A stretch of DNA of 64,000 nt from Chelatococcus reniformis (lineage in GTDB: Bacteria; Pseudomonadota; Alphaproteobacteria; Rhizobiales; Beijerinckiaceae): NCBI RefSeq assembly GCF_014640075.1, contig NZ_BMGG01000010.1:62001-126000 (forward strand), written 5' to 3'. How positions within the stretch are numbered: position 1 is the first letter of the stretch; each line of letters opens with the position of its first letter. The notes beneath the pieces were generated by a model. That model was not told the DNA's origin. It made no database searches and worked only from the letters and a program-made list of their open reading frames with translations. Below, one piece after another: positions 1 to 8,807 of this stretch. The position numbers and the translations under genes were made by a program.

Positions 1-1726
1 GGAAACGCCGGATCTGCGCGGCCGCCATGGCCGGCTCCCGGGCGAGAGCGCGGTTGGTCTCGGCGATGTGCTCGCCGATCATGTCGTAGACGAGCGGGTG
101 GCCGGCGAGCTCCTGGTAGGACCCGTAGACGATGTTGTTGCGCTCGGCCCAGTTGCCGACGGCGGTGAGGTCGATGTTGACGAAGCAGGCCACGAAGTCG
201 CGGCCGTCCCCGAAGGTGACGGCCTCCTTGATGTTGGGGAAGAACTTAAGCTTGTTCTCGAGATACTTCGGCGCGAACAGGGCGCCGCCGGCGAGCCGGC
301 CGACGTCCTTGGCCCGGTCGATGATCTTGAGCTGGCCGTCCGGCTCGAACACACCGGCGTCGCCTGTCCTGATGAAACCGTCGGGCGTCATCGCCTCGGC
401 CGTCTTCTCCGCATCCTTGAAGTATTCGACGAACATGCCGGGCGACTTGAACTGCACCTCGCCGCTGTCGGCGATGCGGATCGCCACGTTCGGCGCCGGC
501 GGCCCGACGGTGTCGGCGCGGACCCCGCCATCGGGCTGCGCCGTGACGTAGAGAAACGCCTCGGTCTGCCCGTAGAGCTGCTTCAGGTTGAGCCCGAGCG
601 AGCGGTAGAACGAGAAGAGATCCGGCCCCACGGCCTCGCCGGCGGTATAGGCGGTGCGCACGCGCGACAGGCCGAGCATGTTCTTGAGCGGCGCGTAGAC
701 CAGCAGGGCGCCGGCGCCGTAGAGCAGGCGGGCGCCCGCCGGCACGGGCCGGCCGTCGAGGATGGCCTCGCCGTAGCGCTTCGCCACCCCGATGAAATAG
801 TGGAACAGGCGCTGCTTGAGCGCGCCGGCGTCCTCCATGCGGATCATGACGCGGGTGAGCAGATTCTCGAAGACGCGCGGCGGCGCGAAATAGAAGGTGG
901 GGCCGATCTCCCTGAGATCCTGCTCCACCGTGTCCGGGGATTCCGGACAGGCGAGGCAGAAGCCTGCGACCAGCGCCTGTGCGAAATTGAGGTAGTGGTC
1001 GCCCACCCAGGCGAGCGGGAGGTAGGCCAGCGCCTCGTCCTTTTCGCTCAACCGGTCGAAGACGACCGTGTCCGCGGCGGCGGCGATGCAGCGGCCGGCC
1101 GCCAGCACCACGCCCTTCGAGCGGCCGGTGGTGCCGGAGGTGTAGAGGATGATGGAGGCATCGCGGCCAGACCCGGAGGCGATCTCCCCGTCGAGCCAGG
1201 CCGTGGCGTCGGTCTCTTCGGCGAGCGCGCGCCGGCCGGCGGCGATGACGTCGTCGATGGCGTGAAGCCGGCCGCGGTCGTAGTCGCGCAGCCCGCGCGG
1301 CTCGTCGTAAACGACCTGTTCCAGCTGCGCCAGCCGTGCCTGCACCGCCAGGACCTTGTCGACCTGCTCCTGGTCCTGGGCCACAGCAAAGCGCACCTCG
1401 GCGTGGGCGAGTACGTGGGCGAGTTCGTCCGCCACCGCGTCGCTATAGACCGGCACCGGCACGGCGCCGAGCGATTGGGCGGCGAGGAAAGTCCAATAGA
1501 GTCGCGGCCGGTTGCTGCCGACAACGGCGATGCGGTCGCCGCGCTTGAGGCCGAGCCGCGCCAGCCCAACGGCGTAGGCGCGGGTGCTCTCGTGCACCTC
1601 GGCCCACGTCCACGTCTGCCAGATGCCGCGATCCTTGTGGCGGAACGCCGGCCTCTGGCCGCGGACAGCGGCGTGATGCTGCAAAAGCTTGGCAAAGGTG
1701 TCGCCGGGTGGCGGCTCGGCCGTCAC
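1..1726 (-). CDS. AMP-forming long-chain acyl-CoA synthetase (FadD/COG1022-like), 3' end beyond the window
   Basis: Activates a long-chain fatty or related acid to its CoA thioester through an acyl-adenylate. The reading frame opens at a GTG at 1726 preceded by GGGAGG and runs off the left edge, so about 575 N-terminal residues are present and the C-terminus is missing. The P-loop-like adenylation signature YTSGTTGRSKG lies near 1096-1150. A later stretch reading RTGDAGVFEPDGQLKIIDRAKD, then FPNIKEAVTFGDGR and NNIVYGSYQELAGHP, is typical of the COG1022 long-chain synthetases often found beside branched-chain amino-acid-type ABC genes; that context would lie outside the window. Substrate chain length cannot be read from the sequence. 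The family call is firm. Confidence 0.9.
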   Translation of the reverse strand, partial: MTAEPPPGDTFAKLLQHHAAVRGQRPAFRHKDRGIWQTWTWAEVHESTRAYAVGLARLGLKRGDRIAVVGSNRPRLYWTFLAAQSLGAVPVPVYSDAVADELAHVLAHAEVRFAVAQDQEQVDKVLAVQARLAQLEQVVYDEPRGLRDYDRGRLHAIDDVIAAGRRALAEETDATAWLDGEIASGSGRDASIILYTSGTTGRSKGVVLAAGRCIAAAADTVVFDRLSEKDEALAYLPLAWVGDHYLNFAQALVAGFCLACPESPDTVEQDLREIGPTFYFAPPRVFENLLTRVMIRMEDAGALKQRLFHYFIGVAKRYGEAILDGRPVPAGARLLYGAGALLVYAPLKNMLGLSRVRTAYTAGEAVGPDLFSFYRSLGLNLKQLYGQTEAFLYVTAQPDGGVRADTVGPPAPNVAIRIADSGEVQFKSPGMFVEYFKDAEKTAEAMTPDGFIRTGDAGVFEPDGQLKIIDRAKDVGRLAGGALFAPKYLENKLKFFPNIKEAVTFGDGRDFVACFVNIDLTAVGNWAERNNIVYGSYQELAGHPLVYDMIGEHIAETNRALAREPAMAAAQIRRF

Positions 1727-1811
1727 GTGAACCTCCCGTTTCGCCCCGCGGGGCGTGTGCCGTCCGGATTTCGCTCCGGATCCTGATCGCCTCAGTTTGC
1801 AGAGGGAATGG

Positions 1812-1828
1812 GGCGGCGCAAGGCCGCC
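1812..1828. terminator. GC-rich hairpin between the Crp-type regulator and the acyl-CoA synthetase
   Basis: A perfect 6-bp stem GGCGGC/GCCGCC closes a 5-nt loop in the short gap downstream of the minus-strand Crp-type gene. There is no T-tract, so a rho-independent terminator is only a possibility. Just upstream of the synthetase the motif TATGACT occurs twice in tandem (about 1842-1858), which may be a regulator site. Confidence 0.3.
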
Positions 1829-1893
1829 ATTGACAGACAAGCCTATGACTTTATGACTATTCTCGGAGCTGTGTCTGCGCCGGGCCGGGCGGC

Positions 1894-2604
1894 TTATTCG
1901 CCGAGATGGGCCAGGCCCCTGAGATCGAGCACGGTGATGCCCTGCCGCTCGATCCGCAGCAGCCCGCGATCCTCCAGGTTCTGGAGCGCCTTGTTGGCGG
2001 CCTGGCGCGATAAGCCCGACAACAGGCCGAGCTCCTCCTGGCTGACCTCCAGATGGGCGCCGTCGTTGGGGTAGAGCACGGCGTTGAACAGCCATGAGAT
2101 GCAGCGGGCGAGCCGCGCCGGCGCATCGAGCATGCGGTCGGAGGCGACGAGCGCGATGAACTGGCCGAGCCGCTCGTTGAGCTGGCGCACCAGGAACCGG
2201 TTGAAGGCGAAGCTGTTGTCGGCGAGCCAGCGGAAGCTGGTGCCGGCCATGAAGGCGACCCGGCTGTCGCGGACGGCGACGAGGTCGTATTGGCGCGCCT
2301 CGTTCTTCAGCACCGTGCCTTCGCCCAGCCAGCCGCCGGCCGGCACGCCGGCGAAGCTCACGGCCTTGCCGCTGCTCGAAATGGCGCTCACCTTGACCAG
2401 ACCGCCGATGACGCCGATCCAGGCATCGAGCCGGTCGCCCCGGTGCAGGATGTAGCTGCCCTTGTTGAAGACGCGGACAGTGGTGCCGCGCGCCGCCCGC
2501 TCCAATTCGGTTGGTTCCAACTCCCGGGCCCAGGGGGCGATCGCCTTGAGATGGTCGGCGGAGATCAAGGCTTGCGGTTCCTTGGGCAGCGGGGCGGCGG
2601 ACAC
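1894..2604 (-). CDS. Crp/Fnr-family transcriptional regulator
   Basis: 236-residue regulator with an N-terminal cyclic-nucleotide-binding-type beta-roll (about residues 30-130) and a C-terminal winged helix (about 175-225; recognition region SGLSRQAANKALQNLEDRG). It lacks the N-terminal cysteine cluster of FNR, so it is not an oxygen-sensing Fe-S protein; the ligand is unknown. It lies upstream of the acyl-CoA synthetase on the same strand and divergent from the SDR at 2714, with only 109 bp between the two starts. It may therefore control either neighbour. Length is normal for the family. Confidence 0.9.
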   Translation of the reverse strand: MSAAPLPKEPQALISADHLKAIAPWARELEPTELERAARGTTVRVFNKGSYILHRGDRLDAWIGVIGGLVKVSAISSSGKAVSFAGVPAGGWLGEGTVLKNEARQYDLVAVRDSRVAFMAGTSFRWLADNSFAFNRFLVRQLNERLGQFIALVASDRMLDAPARLARCISWLFNAVLYPNDGAHLEVSQEELGLLSGLSRQAANKALQNLEDRGLLRIERQGITVLDLRGLAHLGE

Positions 2605-2713
2605 TTATACGCGGATGGCGCGCCGCAATCCCGGCTTTGTCGGCTATCACGGCCGCGCGCGACCCCATAGGTTTGAGGCGACCCGGCCGGCCGGTTGGAA
2701 CGAGGAGGTCCCC

Positions 2714-3454
2714 ATGAACATCGAAGGCAGTGTCGCGCTGGTCACCGGCGCCAACCGGGGCCTCGGCAAGGCTTTTGCGGAGGCGCTCATCGGAGCCGGC
2801 GCGGCGAAGGTCTATGCCGGCGCCCGTGACCCGGCCGCCATAACCGACCCGCGCCTCACCCCCGTCAGCCTCGACGTGACGCAGTCCGTCTCGGTCGCGG
2901 CGGCGGCCGAGCGCTGCGGCGATGCAACCATCTTGATCAACAACGCCGGCATCTTGCTGGGACGCCCGATGCTGGCTGCCGGCTCCGAACAGGCCATGCG
3001 GCAGGAGATGGAGGTCAATGTTTACGGTGTGCTCGCCATGATGCGGGCTTTCGCGCCGATCCTGGCGCGCAACGGCGGCGGCGCCATCGCCAACATGCTT
3101 TCGGTCGTCAGCTGGTTCACCTCGCCGCTGAATGCCACCTACGGCGCCTCCAAGCGTGCGGCGCTCGCCGTCACCGATGCGGCCCGCATGGAGCTCAAGG
3201 CCCAGGGCACGCAGGTGATCGGCATCTATGCGGGGTTCGTCGACACCGATATGGCCGCCGGCATCGACCGTCCCAAGACATCGCCGCGCCAGGTCGCCGA
3301 GCGGACGCTCGAGGGGATCCGGGCCGGGGTGGACCATGTGCTCGCCGACGAGCGGGCCGAACAGGTCAGGCACGACACGCGCTTCAAGCCGGAGGCCTTT
3401 GCCGCCGGCCTGCAGGCGCTGTGGGACGGGCGGGCCGCCGGCGTCGGCCGGTAA
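2714..3454 (+). CDS. Short-chain dehydrogenase/reductase
   Basis: 246-residue classical SDR, NAD(P)-dependent. The Rossmann motif TGANRGLG is at residues 11-18, NNAG at 76-79, and the catalytic residues Ser133, Tyr143 and Lys147 (YGASK) are intact. ATG at 2714 is chosen because GAGGAGGT lies 5-6 bases upstream; the open frame extends further upstream but without a ribosome binding site. It is divergent from the Crp-type regulator and followed by a class II aldolase 110 bp downstream, so an aldol/oxidoreduction step on a small hydroxy-carbonyl compound is possible. Substrate not predictable. Confidence 0.9.
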   Translation: MNIEGSVALVTGANRGLGKAFAEALIGAGAAKVYAGARDPAAITDPRLTPVSLDVTQSVSVAAAAERCGDATILINNAGILLGRPMLAAGSEQAMRQEMEVNVYGVLAMMRAFAPILARNGGGAIANMLSVVSWFTSPLNATYGASKRAALAVTDAARMELKAQGTQVIGIYAGFVDTDMAAGIDRPKTSPRQVAERTLEGIRAGVDHVLADERAEQVRHDTRFKPEAFAAGLQALWDGRAAGVGR

Positions 3455-3563
3455 CCGACGCCCGCCTGCGCCGGACGGCATGGCGACGCGGCTCGCCGCG
3501 GGGCGGCGCCGGGCAATGTGCTATGGGCGCGGGGAGGATGGACGTAGCACGGGGAGGCGGGGC

Positions 3564-4223
3564 GTGAGCGGCACCATGGATGAACAGTCGGCCCGGGCCG
3601 AGCTCTGCGATGTCTACCGGCGCCTCGAGCAGGCCGGACTCAGCCCCGGCAACGCGGGTAACGTCAGCGTGCACTTGGGCGCCGACATGCTCATCAGTCC
3701 GACCGGCGCTGACGGCGCCACGGTGCGGCCCGAGGACATCGTGCGCACCAGCCTCGACGGCGAGGCGCTCTCGGCCGGCATCCCGTCGAGCGAGTGGGCG
3801 ATTCACGCCGAGATCTACAAGGCGGGCCTCGGCCGTGCGGTCATCCACGCCCATCCCGATCACTGCGTGGCGCTGTCGTGTCTGCGCCAGCCGATCCCGG
3901 CGTTCCACTATGCCGTCGCCACCTTCGGCGGCAAGCAGGTGCCGTGCGCGCCTTACGCGGCCTTCGGCACGAGGGCGCTCGCCCGCGGTGTCGTCGACAC
4001 GCTCAAGGGCTACAGCGCCTGCCTGATGGCCAACCACGGCATGGTCTGCTGCGCCGAGACGCTGCCACGCGCCCTCGCCAAGGCGGCGCAACTGGAGACG
4101 TTGGCGCGCCAGTATTGCATCGCCAGGCACAGCGGGCCGATCGTCATGCTGGACGAAACGGAGATGGAGACCGTCCTAGCCCGCTATCGCGACTACGGCA
4201 CGCGGCGGCTGTCTGCCGATTGA
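3564..4223 (+). CDS. Class II aldolase/adducin family protein (fuculose-phosphate aldolase-like)
   Basis: 219-residue zinc-dependent class II aldolase-type enzyme that cleaves or epimerises small sugar phosphates or hydroxy acids in the cytoplasm. The presumed catalytic glutamate is E77 (SSEW). Zinc ligands are H95 and H97 (IHAHPDH) and H158 (ANHGM), the fuculose-phosphate aldolase set. The GTG at 3564 is preferred over the ATG at 3576 because GGGGAGG (3551-3557) sits 6 bases before the GTG and 18 before the ATG. It follows the SDR at 2714, perhaps co-transcribed. Exact substrate unknown. Confidence 0.88.
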   Translation: MSGTMDEQSARAELCDVYRRLEQAGLSPGNAGNVSVHLGADMLISPTGADGATVRPEDIVRTSLDGEALSAGIPSSEWAIHAEIYKAGLGRAVIHAHPDHCVALSCLRQPIPAFHYAVATFGGKQVPCAPYAAFGTRALARGVVDTLKGYSACLMANHGMVCCAETLPRALAKAAQLETLARQYCIARHSGPIVMLDETEMETVLARYRDYGTRRLSAD

Positions 4224-4264
4224 CGGCTGCGCCGTTTCCGGCGCCGTCGCCCTGCCCCGTCTCC

Positions 4265-5311
4265 CTATTCGAACGCGAACACGCGCTTCCAGTCGCGCTT
4301 CATGCTGATCACCGCCCAGCCCTTGCTCCTGGCTTCGTCGTCGAGCGCGGCGGTGAAGGCGCCGACCCGGGTATCCGGCAGGCCACGGGCCGGACCGTAG
4401 GCGTATTCTCGTGCCGGGTCGTCGTGCAGCACCAGCATGGAGAGGCGCGCGCCGTCGCCCGCCTGCGCATACTCCAGCATCTGCCGGTCGCCGGTCGAGT
4501 TGCCGAAGGCCGCCGTGGGCTGGCGGCCGATGAGCAGATGAATGCCCTCGGGCTTGCCGGCATTGTTGTCGTTCAGGAGCAGCTTGGGCTCCTTGGTCAG
4601 GAACGGCTTGCCGTCCTTGCCGTAGCCGTATCTGACACCGCCCGCGGTGCCCACCACCTGCTCGGGCGGGATTCCGTACACGTCTTGGGCGTAGGCGCGC
4701 ACGAAATCCTGGCCGCCGCCCGTCACGATATAGGTCTTGTAGCCATTGTCGCGCAGGTGGCGCAGCACCTCGCGCATGGGCTGGTAGACCAGTTCGACAT
4801 AGGGCCGATTCCAGCGCGGGTGCCTGGCGCTGGCGATCCAGGCCTTGGCTTCGGCCTCGAAGGTCTCCACCGGCATGCCGGTGAGGGTCGCCGCCAGGAC
4901 CTTTTCCAGGTCGGGCATCGACAGTCGTGCCATGGCCTCCCGGTTGCCGGACAGCACGGTCTTGAACGGTTCGACATTCTTGAGCTGCGGCCTCTGCGCG
5001 ACTACGGACGGCACGCGCTCGAAGCAGTAGACCACCTGCGTGTACATGGGGTGCTCGACCCACAGCGTGCCATCCTGGTCGAAGGTGGCGATGCGCGCCT
5101 CCGGTGGCACGAAGCGCGGGCTCGAGCGATCCGTGGTGATCCGAACGAACTCGATGATGGCGCGTTTTGGCGGACCGTCGTTCCAGGAGGGAAGTGGGTC
5201 GCCGGCCACTGCCTGAGCGAGGGCGGGCGCGAGCCGTGCCGAGAGGCCTGCAGCGGCGTTCCACGCCAGGCCGACAAGCAGGACACGGCGGCTGATATCG
5301 AGGCTCGGCAT
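4265..5311 (-). CDS. Exported HAD-superfamily phosphatase
   Basis: 348-residue haloacid-dehalogenase-like hydrolase, probably a periplasmic phosphomonoesterase. The N-terminus SRRVLLVGLAWNAAAGL followed by an Ala-rich cleavage region looks like a Tat or Sec signal. HAD motif I is DQDGT (nucleophile Asp78, general acid Asp80), motif II is the TGGG stretch in the middle of the protein, and the acidic motif is GNSTGDRQML. The start at 5311 has GGAGA upstream; the longer open frame to 5671 is rejected because it would bury the signal peptide. Convergent with the aldolase, divergent from the MFS gene. Confidence 0.87.
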   Translation of the reverse strand: MPSLDISRRVLLVGLAWNAAAGLSARLAPALAQAVAGDPLPSWNDGPPKRAIIEFVRITTDRSSPRFVPPEARIATFDQDGTLWVEHPMYTQVVYCFERVPSVVAQRPQLKNVEPFKTVLSGNREAMARLSMPDLEKVLAATLTGMPVETFEAEAKAWIASARHPRWNRPYVELVYQPMREVLRHLRDNGYKTYIVTGGGQDFVRAYAQDVYGIPPEQVVGTAGGVRYGYGKDGKPFLTKEPKLLLNDNNAGKPEGIHLLIGRQPTAAFGNSTGDRQMLEYAQAGDGARLSMLVLHDDPAREYAYGPARGLPDTRVGAFTAALDDEARSKGWAVISMKRDWKRVFAFE

Positions 5312-5646
5312 CCGTGTCTCTCCTTCGATCCGGGGGCCGGGGTGGACCGAGAAGCGCGGCGGCGGATACCGCCATTGGCGGTCCACGATGGTGGCCTCGT
5401 CGTTGCCTTGCGCCGACAGCCCAGTCGTTGGACGGCGCCCACCGGATCCCGGAGCCGCCGCAATCGCTGGATGACCGCTCCGCGGCATCGCACCGATGCT
5501 ACGGGCGGGCGGGGCGGTGTCTATGCGGAAACGGCCAGCGCAGCCTGGCTTCACGCGCCGGCCAGTCCCGCGCGCCGGGCGCACGAGCCGAAGGGGGGCT
5601 GCCGAGAGGGGTTCCCATAGCCGCACCGATGGGCGATCAGGGCCGC
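5312..5646. other. 335-bp divergent intergenic region
   Basis: Separates the exported phosphatase (minus) from the MFS transporter (plus) and should hold both promoters. It is uniformly GC-rich and I cannot point to a convincing -35/-10 pair, repeat or operator. Both neighbouring frames remain open through it, but without start signals. Confidence 0.4.
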
Positions 5647-6795
5647 ATGCAGACCTTCTCCGCGACGACACCGGTTCGCCTCGGCCCGGCTCAACACCTC
5701 GCCACGCGCCTGGCCTTCTTCATCGCCGGCTTCGGCCTCGCCGCCTGGGCGCCCCTGGTGCCCTTCGTCAAGGCGCGGGCCGGGCTCGACGACGGCGCGC
5801 TGGGCCTGCTGCTGCTCAGCCTCGGTGTCGGCTCGATCGTCGCCATGCCGCTGGCCGGCGCGCTCGTCGCCCGTCTCGGGTGCCGCCTGGTCCTGATCGT
5901 CGCGACCGTCCTCCTCTGCCTGACGCTACCGCTGCTGGCGACGCTGTCGAGCGTGCCACTGCTGGCCGCCGCGCTGTTCGTGTTCGGGGCCGGCGTCGGC
6001 TCGATCGACTGCACCATCAACATCCAGGCGGTGATCGTCGAGCGCGCCGCCGGCCGGCCGATGATGTCGGGCTTCCACGGCCTGTTCAGCCTCGGCGGCA
6101 TTCTCGGGGCGGCCGGCGTCAGCGGGCTGCTCGGCGTCGGCTTCACGCCGCTCATGGCGAGCGTCGTCGTCGTCGCCGGCATGGTGCTGGCGCTCCTCGC
6201 TGCCATGCCCGGGCTGCTGACCGGTGGAGAAAGCAGCGGGCCGCCCTTCGCCGTTCCGCACGGCGTCGTGCTGTTCATCGGGATTCTGTGCTTCATCATG
6301 TTCCTGGCCGAGGGCGCGGCGCTGGATTGGAGCGCGGTGTTCCTGAGCCAGGTACGCGGCGCCGAACCGGCGGTGGCGGGGCTGGCCTATGCGGCGTTCG
6401 CGGCGACGATGACCGCCGGCCGGCTCGCCGGCGACGCCATCGTGCAGCGCCTGGGGCCGATCCGCGTGGTGGTGTGGGGGGCGATTTGCGCCGCCGCGGG
6501 GCTCGCGCTCGCCACCCTCGTTCCTGCCTGGGAGGCGGCGCTTGCCGGCTACGCGCTGCTCGGCGCCGGCTGCTCCAACATCGTGCCGGTCTTCTTCACC
6601 GCCGCTGGACGCCAGAACGTCATGCCGGAGAGCGTGGCGATCCCCGCTATTACCACGCTCGGCTACGCTGGCATCCTGGTCGGGCCCGCGGCGATCGGCT
6701 TCGTCGCCCACGCCGCAAGCCTGTCGGTTGCCCTGCTGATCGTGGCGTTGTTGCTGCTCGGCGTGGCCGCCAGTGCCCGCTGGCTGCGAATTTAG
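5647..6795 (+). CDS. MFS transporter, MosC/YbjJ-like
   Basis: 382-residue inner-membrane major facilitator protein with about 12 hydrophobic segments, for example FFIAGFGLAAWAPLVPF at the start and LIVALLLLGVAA at the end. The central stretch SGFHGLFSLGGILGAAG is characteristic of the MosC/YbjJ branch of small-molecule exporters. ATG 5647 gives a normal short cytoplasmic N-terminus; ATG 5629 is an equally in-frame alternative and neither has a strong Shine-Dalgarno. Substrate unknown. No obvious operon partner: the next plus-strand gene is an unrelated AT-richer hypothetical. Confidence 0.88.
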   Translation: MQTFSATTPVRLGPAQHLATRLAFFIAGFGLAAWAPLVPFVKARAGLDDGALGLLLLSLGVGSIVAMPLAGALVARLGCRLVLIVATVLLCLTLPLLATLSSVPLLAAALFVFGAGVGSIDCTINIQAVIVERAAGRPMMSGFHGLFSLGGILGAAGVSGLLGVGFTPLMASVVVVAGMVLALLAAMPGLLTGGESSGPPFAVPHGVVLFIGILCFIMFLAEGAALDWSAVFLSQVRGAEPAVAGLAYAAFAATMTAGRLAGDAIVQRLGPIRVVVWGAICAAAGLALATLVPAWEAALAGYALLGAGCSNIVPVFFTAAGRQNVMPESVAIPAITTLGYAGILVGPAAIGFVAHAASLSVALLIVALLLLGVAASARWLRI

Positions 6796-6919
6796 CGAAA
6801 CGCATGACCGAATCACTCGGCACAAGCGTAGCCCGTCGAGTGCGTTGGCGATTGAGATAGGTTGCGATGGCGCGCTATGATTGTATGCGCAGAGCAGCGA
6901 CATTGCCGGGGGCAAAAGC

Positions 6920-7414
6920 TTGAAGTCATTCGTCATCGCGGCGCTCAGCTTGTGCCTCGCCTGCGTTAACCTGAACCAGGCCGCGGCCGAGAAGAAGGGC
7001 CGCAGGAGCGTCGAAAGCGCACCTAAAACGTTGAACGAGGCTGAAGTTCTGCGGAAATTGATAGCGAAGCATCTCGCTCGCCGGAAAAACCTTCCGGGAA
7101 ATAATGGTATAGTTCGGGAGCACGGAATTATTACTTCCGCCGAAATACTTGGACCAGCGTTAAGTCAGCGAACTGGAAGATTGATTTATTGCGTTACCGT
7201 GCGTGAGAAAATAAGTCTATTTCAACTTGTCGCGTTTCGCTCGGTTGATGTGACGATTCCAGTAGGAATTGCTATAGATCGGGCCAAGAACGAGATTAGT
7301 ATGGAGGGCCTCAGTTCTTATGCGACATGCGATCCCGGAGGCGTGCCGTTTCCCGAGTTGATCGAGGCGCGTCGGCACGTGAGGGGCCAACTTGGGCTTG
7401 AGGCTGGTCAGTAA
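6920..7414 (+). CDS. Hypothetical exported protein, AT-richer than its surroundings
   Basis: Not recognised. Translating from a TTG at 6920 gives 164 residues beginning with a clean signal peptide (KSFVIAALSLCLACV, then NQAAAEK). CCGGGGG 7 bases upstream supports this start; an in-frame TTG at 6881 would put a charged extension before the signal. The mature part is mixed alpha/beta in appearance with no motif I know. About 7080-7330 is visibly richer in A+T and uses codons such as TTA, ATA and AAA that neighbours avoid, suggesting recent acquisition or weak expression. Confidence 0.6.
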   Translation: MKSFVIAALSLCLACVNLNQAAAEKKGRRSVESAPKTLNEAEVLRKLIAKHLARRKNLPGNNGIVREHGIITSAEILGPALSQRTGRLIYCVTVREKISLFQLVAFRSVDVTIPVGIAIDRAKNEISMEGLSSYATCDPGGVPFPELIEARRHVRGQLGLEAGQ

Positions 7415-7491
7415 TGCTTGGGCATCAGAACGCGCCTTTCAAGCTCGCCTGCGTCTAATCATTGTAGGCGTACCCACGGCCGCCTGGGCCT

Positions 7492-8691
7492 TCAGTCGCT
7501 GCCGACACTACACGAGCGTGTGAGTGCCGCGACTTGCCGGGCGAGCGCGATGAGGCGCTCGTCCGAGCCCTTCGGCCCGATCAGCGAGAGGCCCACCGGA
7601 ATGCCGGCGTGGTGGGCCAGCGGCAGGTTGATCTGCGGATGGCCCGTCAGGCCTGCGATGCAGGTCAGCTCGATGATGCGGCTGACCGAGTGCGTCAAGG
7701 CCGAAAACGGCTCGTCGCGCCGCGGCGGCAGGATCGGCGTCGTCGGCAGGCAGAGCACGGCGTCGTCGCCGAGGAGGTCGCCCAGGCGCGCTTTCGCCAT
7801 CGCGCGGAACGCGTTGGGGCCGACGAGCTCGGCTTCGGCAAGGAGCGCGCCGAGCGCAAGGCTGGTCCCGACCTCGATGGAGAAGCGCGGCACGCAACGC
7901 TCCACCCAGGGCCTGAAGGTCTTGGTATACTCGCCGCGCTGCAGGAGCGACTGATTGCGCGACCAGTCGAGGATGTCGCGATCGGCGAGTGGCGCCTCGC
8001 GCACGGCGGAGAACAGCCCGCCGAGCGCCTCGGCCGCCGGGGCAAGCGCAGCCTGCACCTCCGGCTCGGCAATGGCGAAGCAGTCGCTGGCGACGATCAT
8101 CCGGGTGAGCCCGCCGTCGGCGATCGGCGCGCCGAGCAGCACCTCGCCCACCTTGGCGAAGGTGTCTGCATCGGCCGCGAACCAGCCGCAGGTGTCGAAG
8201 GTCGGCGACTGGGTCTCCATGCCCTTCACAGAGATGCGGCCATGGGTGGGTCGCAGGCCGAAGAGGCCGCAAAAAGCCGCGGGCGTCCGGACCGAGCCGC
8301 CGGAATCGGTGCCGAGCGCGGTGTCGACGAGGCCACCGGCGACCGCCGACGCCGAGCCGCTGGAGGAGCCGCCGGGCACGCGGTCCGGCGCCTTCGGGTT
8401 GAGCGGCGTGCCATAGAACTGGTTGCGGCCGACGAGACCCAGCGAGATCTCATCGGTGATGGTCTTGCCGGCGAGGGTGGCGCCGGCATCGAGCAGGGCC
8501 TTCACCGCTGCCGCATGGCGCTTCGCCGGCGCATGGGTGCGCTCCCAGTCGGGATTGCCGCTGCCGGTCACGTAGCCGGCGACATCGAAGAGATCCTTGG
8601 CGGCGAAGGTCATGCCCGCGAGCGGGCCCGACCCTGATCCCTGCACCACGCAGTCCACGTGCGGCACGAAGGCGCCGAGAGCGTCACGCAT
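7492..8691 (-). CDS. Amidase-signature hydrolase (AMI1-like, about 400 aa)
   Basis: 399-residue amidase-signature enzyme hydrolysing a carboxamide to acid plus ammonia. The catalytic Lys-cisSer-Ser triad is Lys32 (AAKDLFD), Ser109 (PGGSSSGSA) and Ser133 (DSGGSVRTP), with the usual 24-residue spacing between the serines. Overall it resembles the shorter amidases annotated as AMI1-type (indole-3-acetamide hydrolase-like). The ATG at 8691 has AGGA about 8 bases upstream; an in-frame start at 8730 lacks one. It is the last gene of the minus-strand ABC-transporter operon beginning at 15923, 116 bp after the binding-protein gene, so its substrate is probably imported by that system. Confidence 0.9.
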   Translation of the reverse strand: MRDALGAFVPHVDCVVQGSGSGPLAGMTFAAKDLFDVAGYVTGSGNPDWERTHAPAKRHAAAVKALLDAGATLAGKTITDEISLGLVGRNQFYGTPLNPKAPDRVPGGSSSGSASAVAGGLVDTALGTDSGGSVRTPAAFCGLFGLRPTHGRISVKGMETQSPTFDTCGWFAADADTFAKVGEVLLGAPIADGGLTRMIVASDCFAIAEPEVQAALAPAAEALGGLFSAVREAPLADRDILDWSRNQSLLQRGEYTKTFRPWVERCVPRFSIEVGTSLALGALLAEAELVGPNAFRAMAKARLGDLLGDDAVLCLPTTPILPPRRDEPFSALTHSVSRIIELTCIAGLTGHPQINLPLAHHAGIPVGLSLIGPKGSDERLIALARQVAALTRSCSVGSD

Positions 8692-8807
8692 GTCGGTTTC
8701 CTGTCCTGTCCTGTCCGCGCCGGCGGCCACGCCGCGGGGGCACTCAGATGTTGCAAGCGATGAGGCAGCCCCGCCGATGGCGGCGTCGGCGGGGCGGGCG
8801 CGGCCGA

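Noticed and set aside
68-1786. Long plus-strand open frame antisense to the acyl-CoA synthetase
   Set aside because: The minus strand encodes a convincing CoA synthetase with all motifs; the plus frame is His/Arg/Asp-rich low-complexity translation typical of GC-rich antisense shadows.
4265-5671. 468-residue version of the exported phosphatase
   Set aside because: Would place 120 unrelated residues before a clear signal peptide and would overlap the MFS start region.
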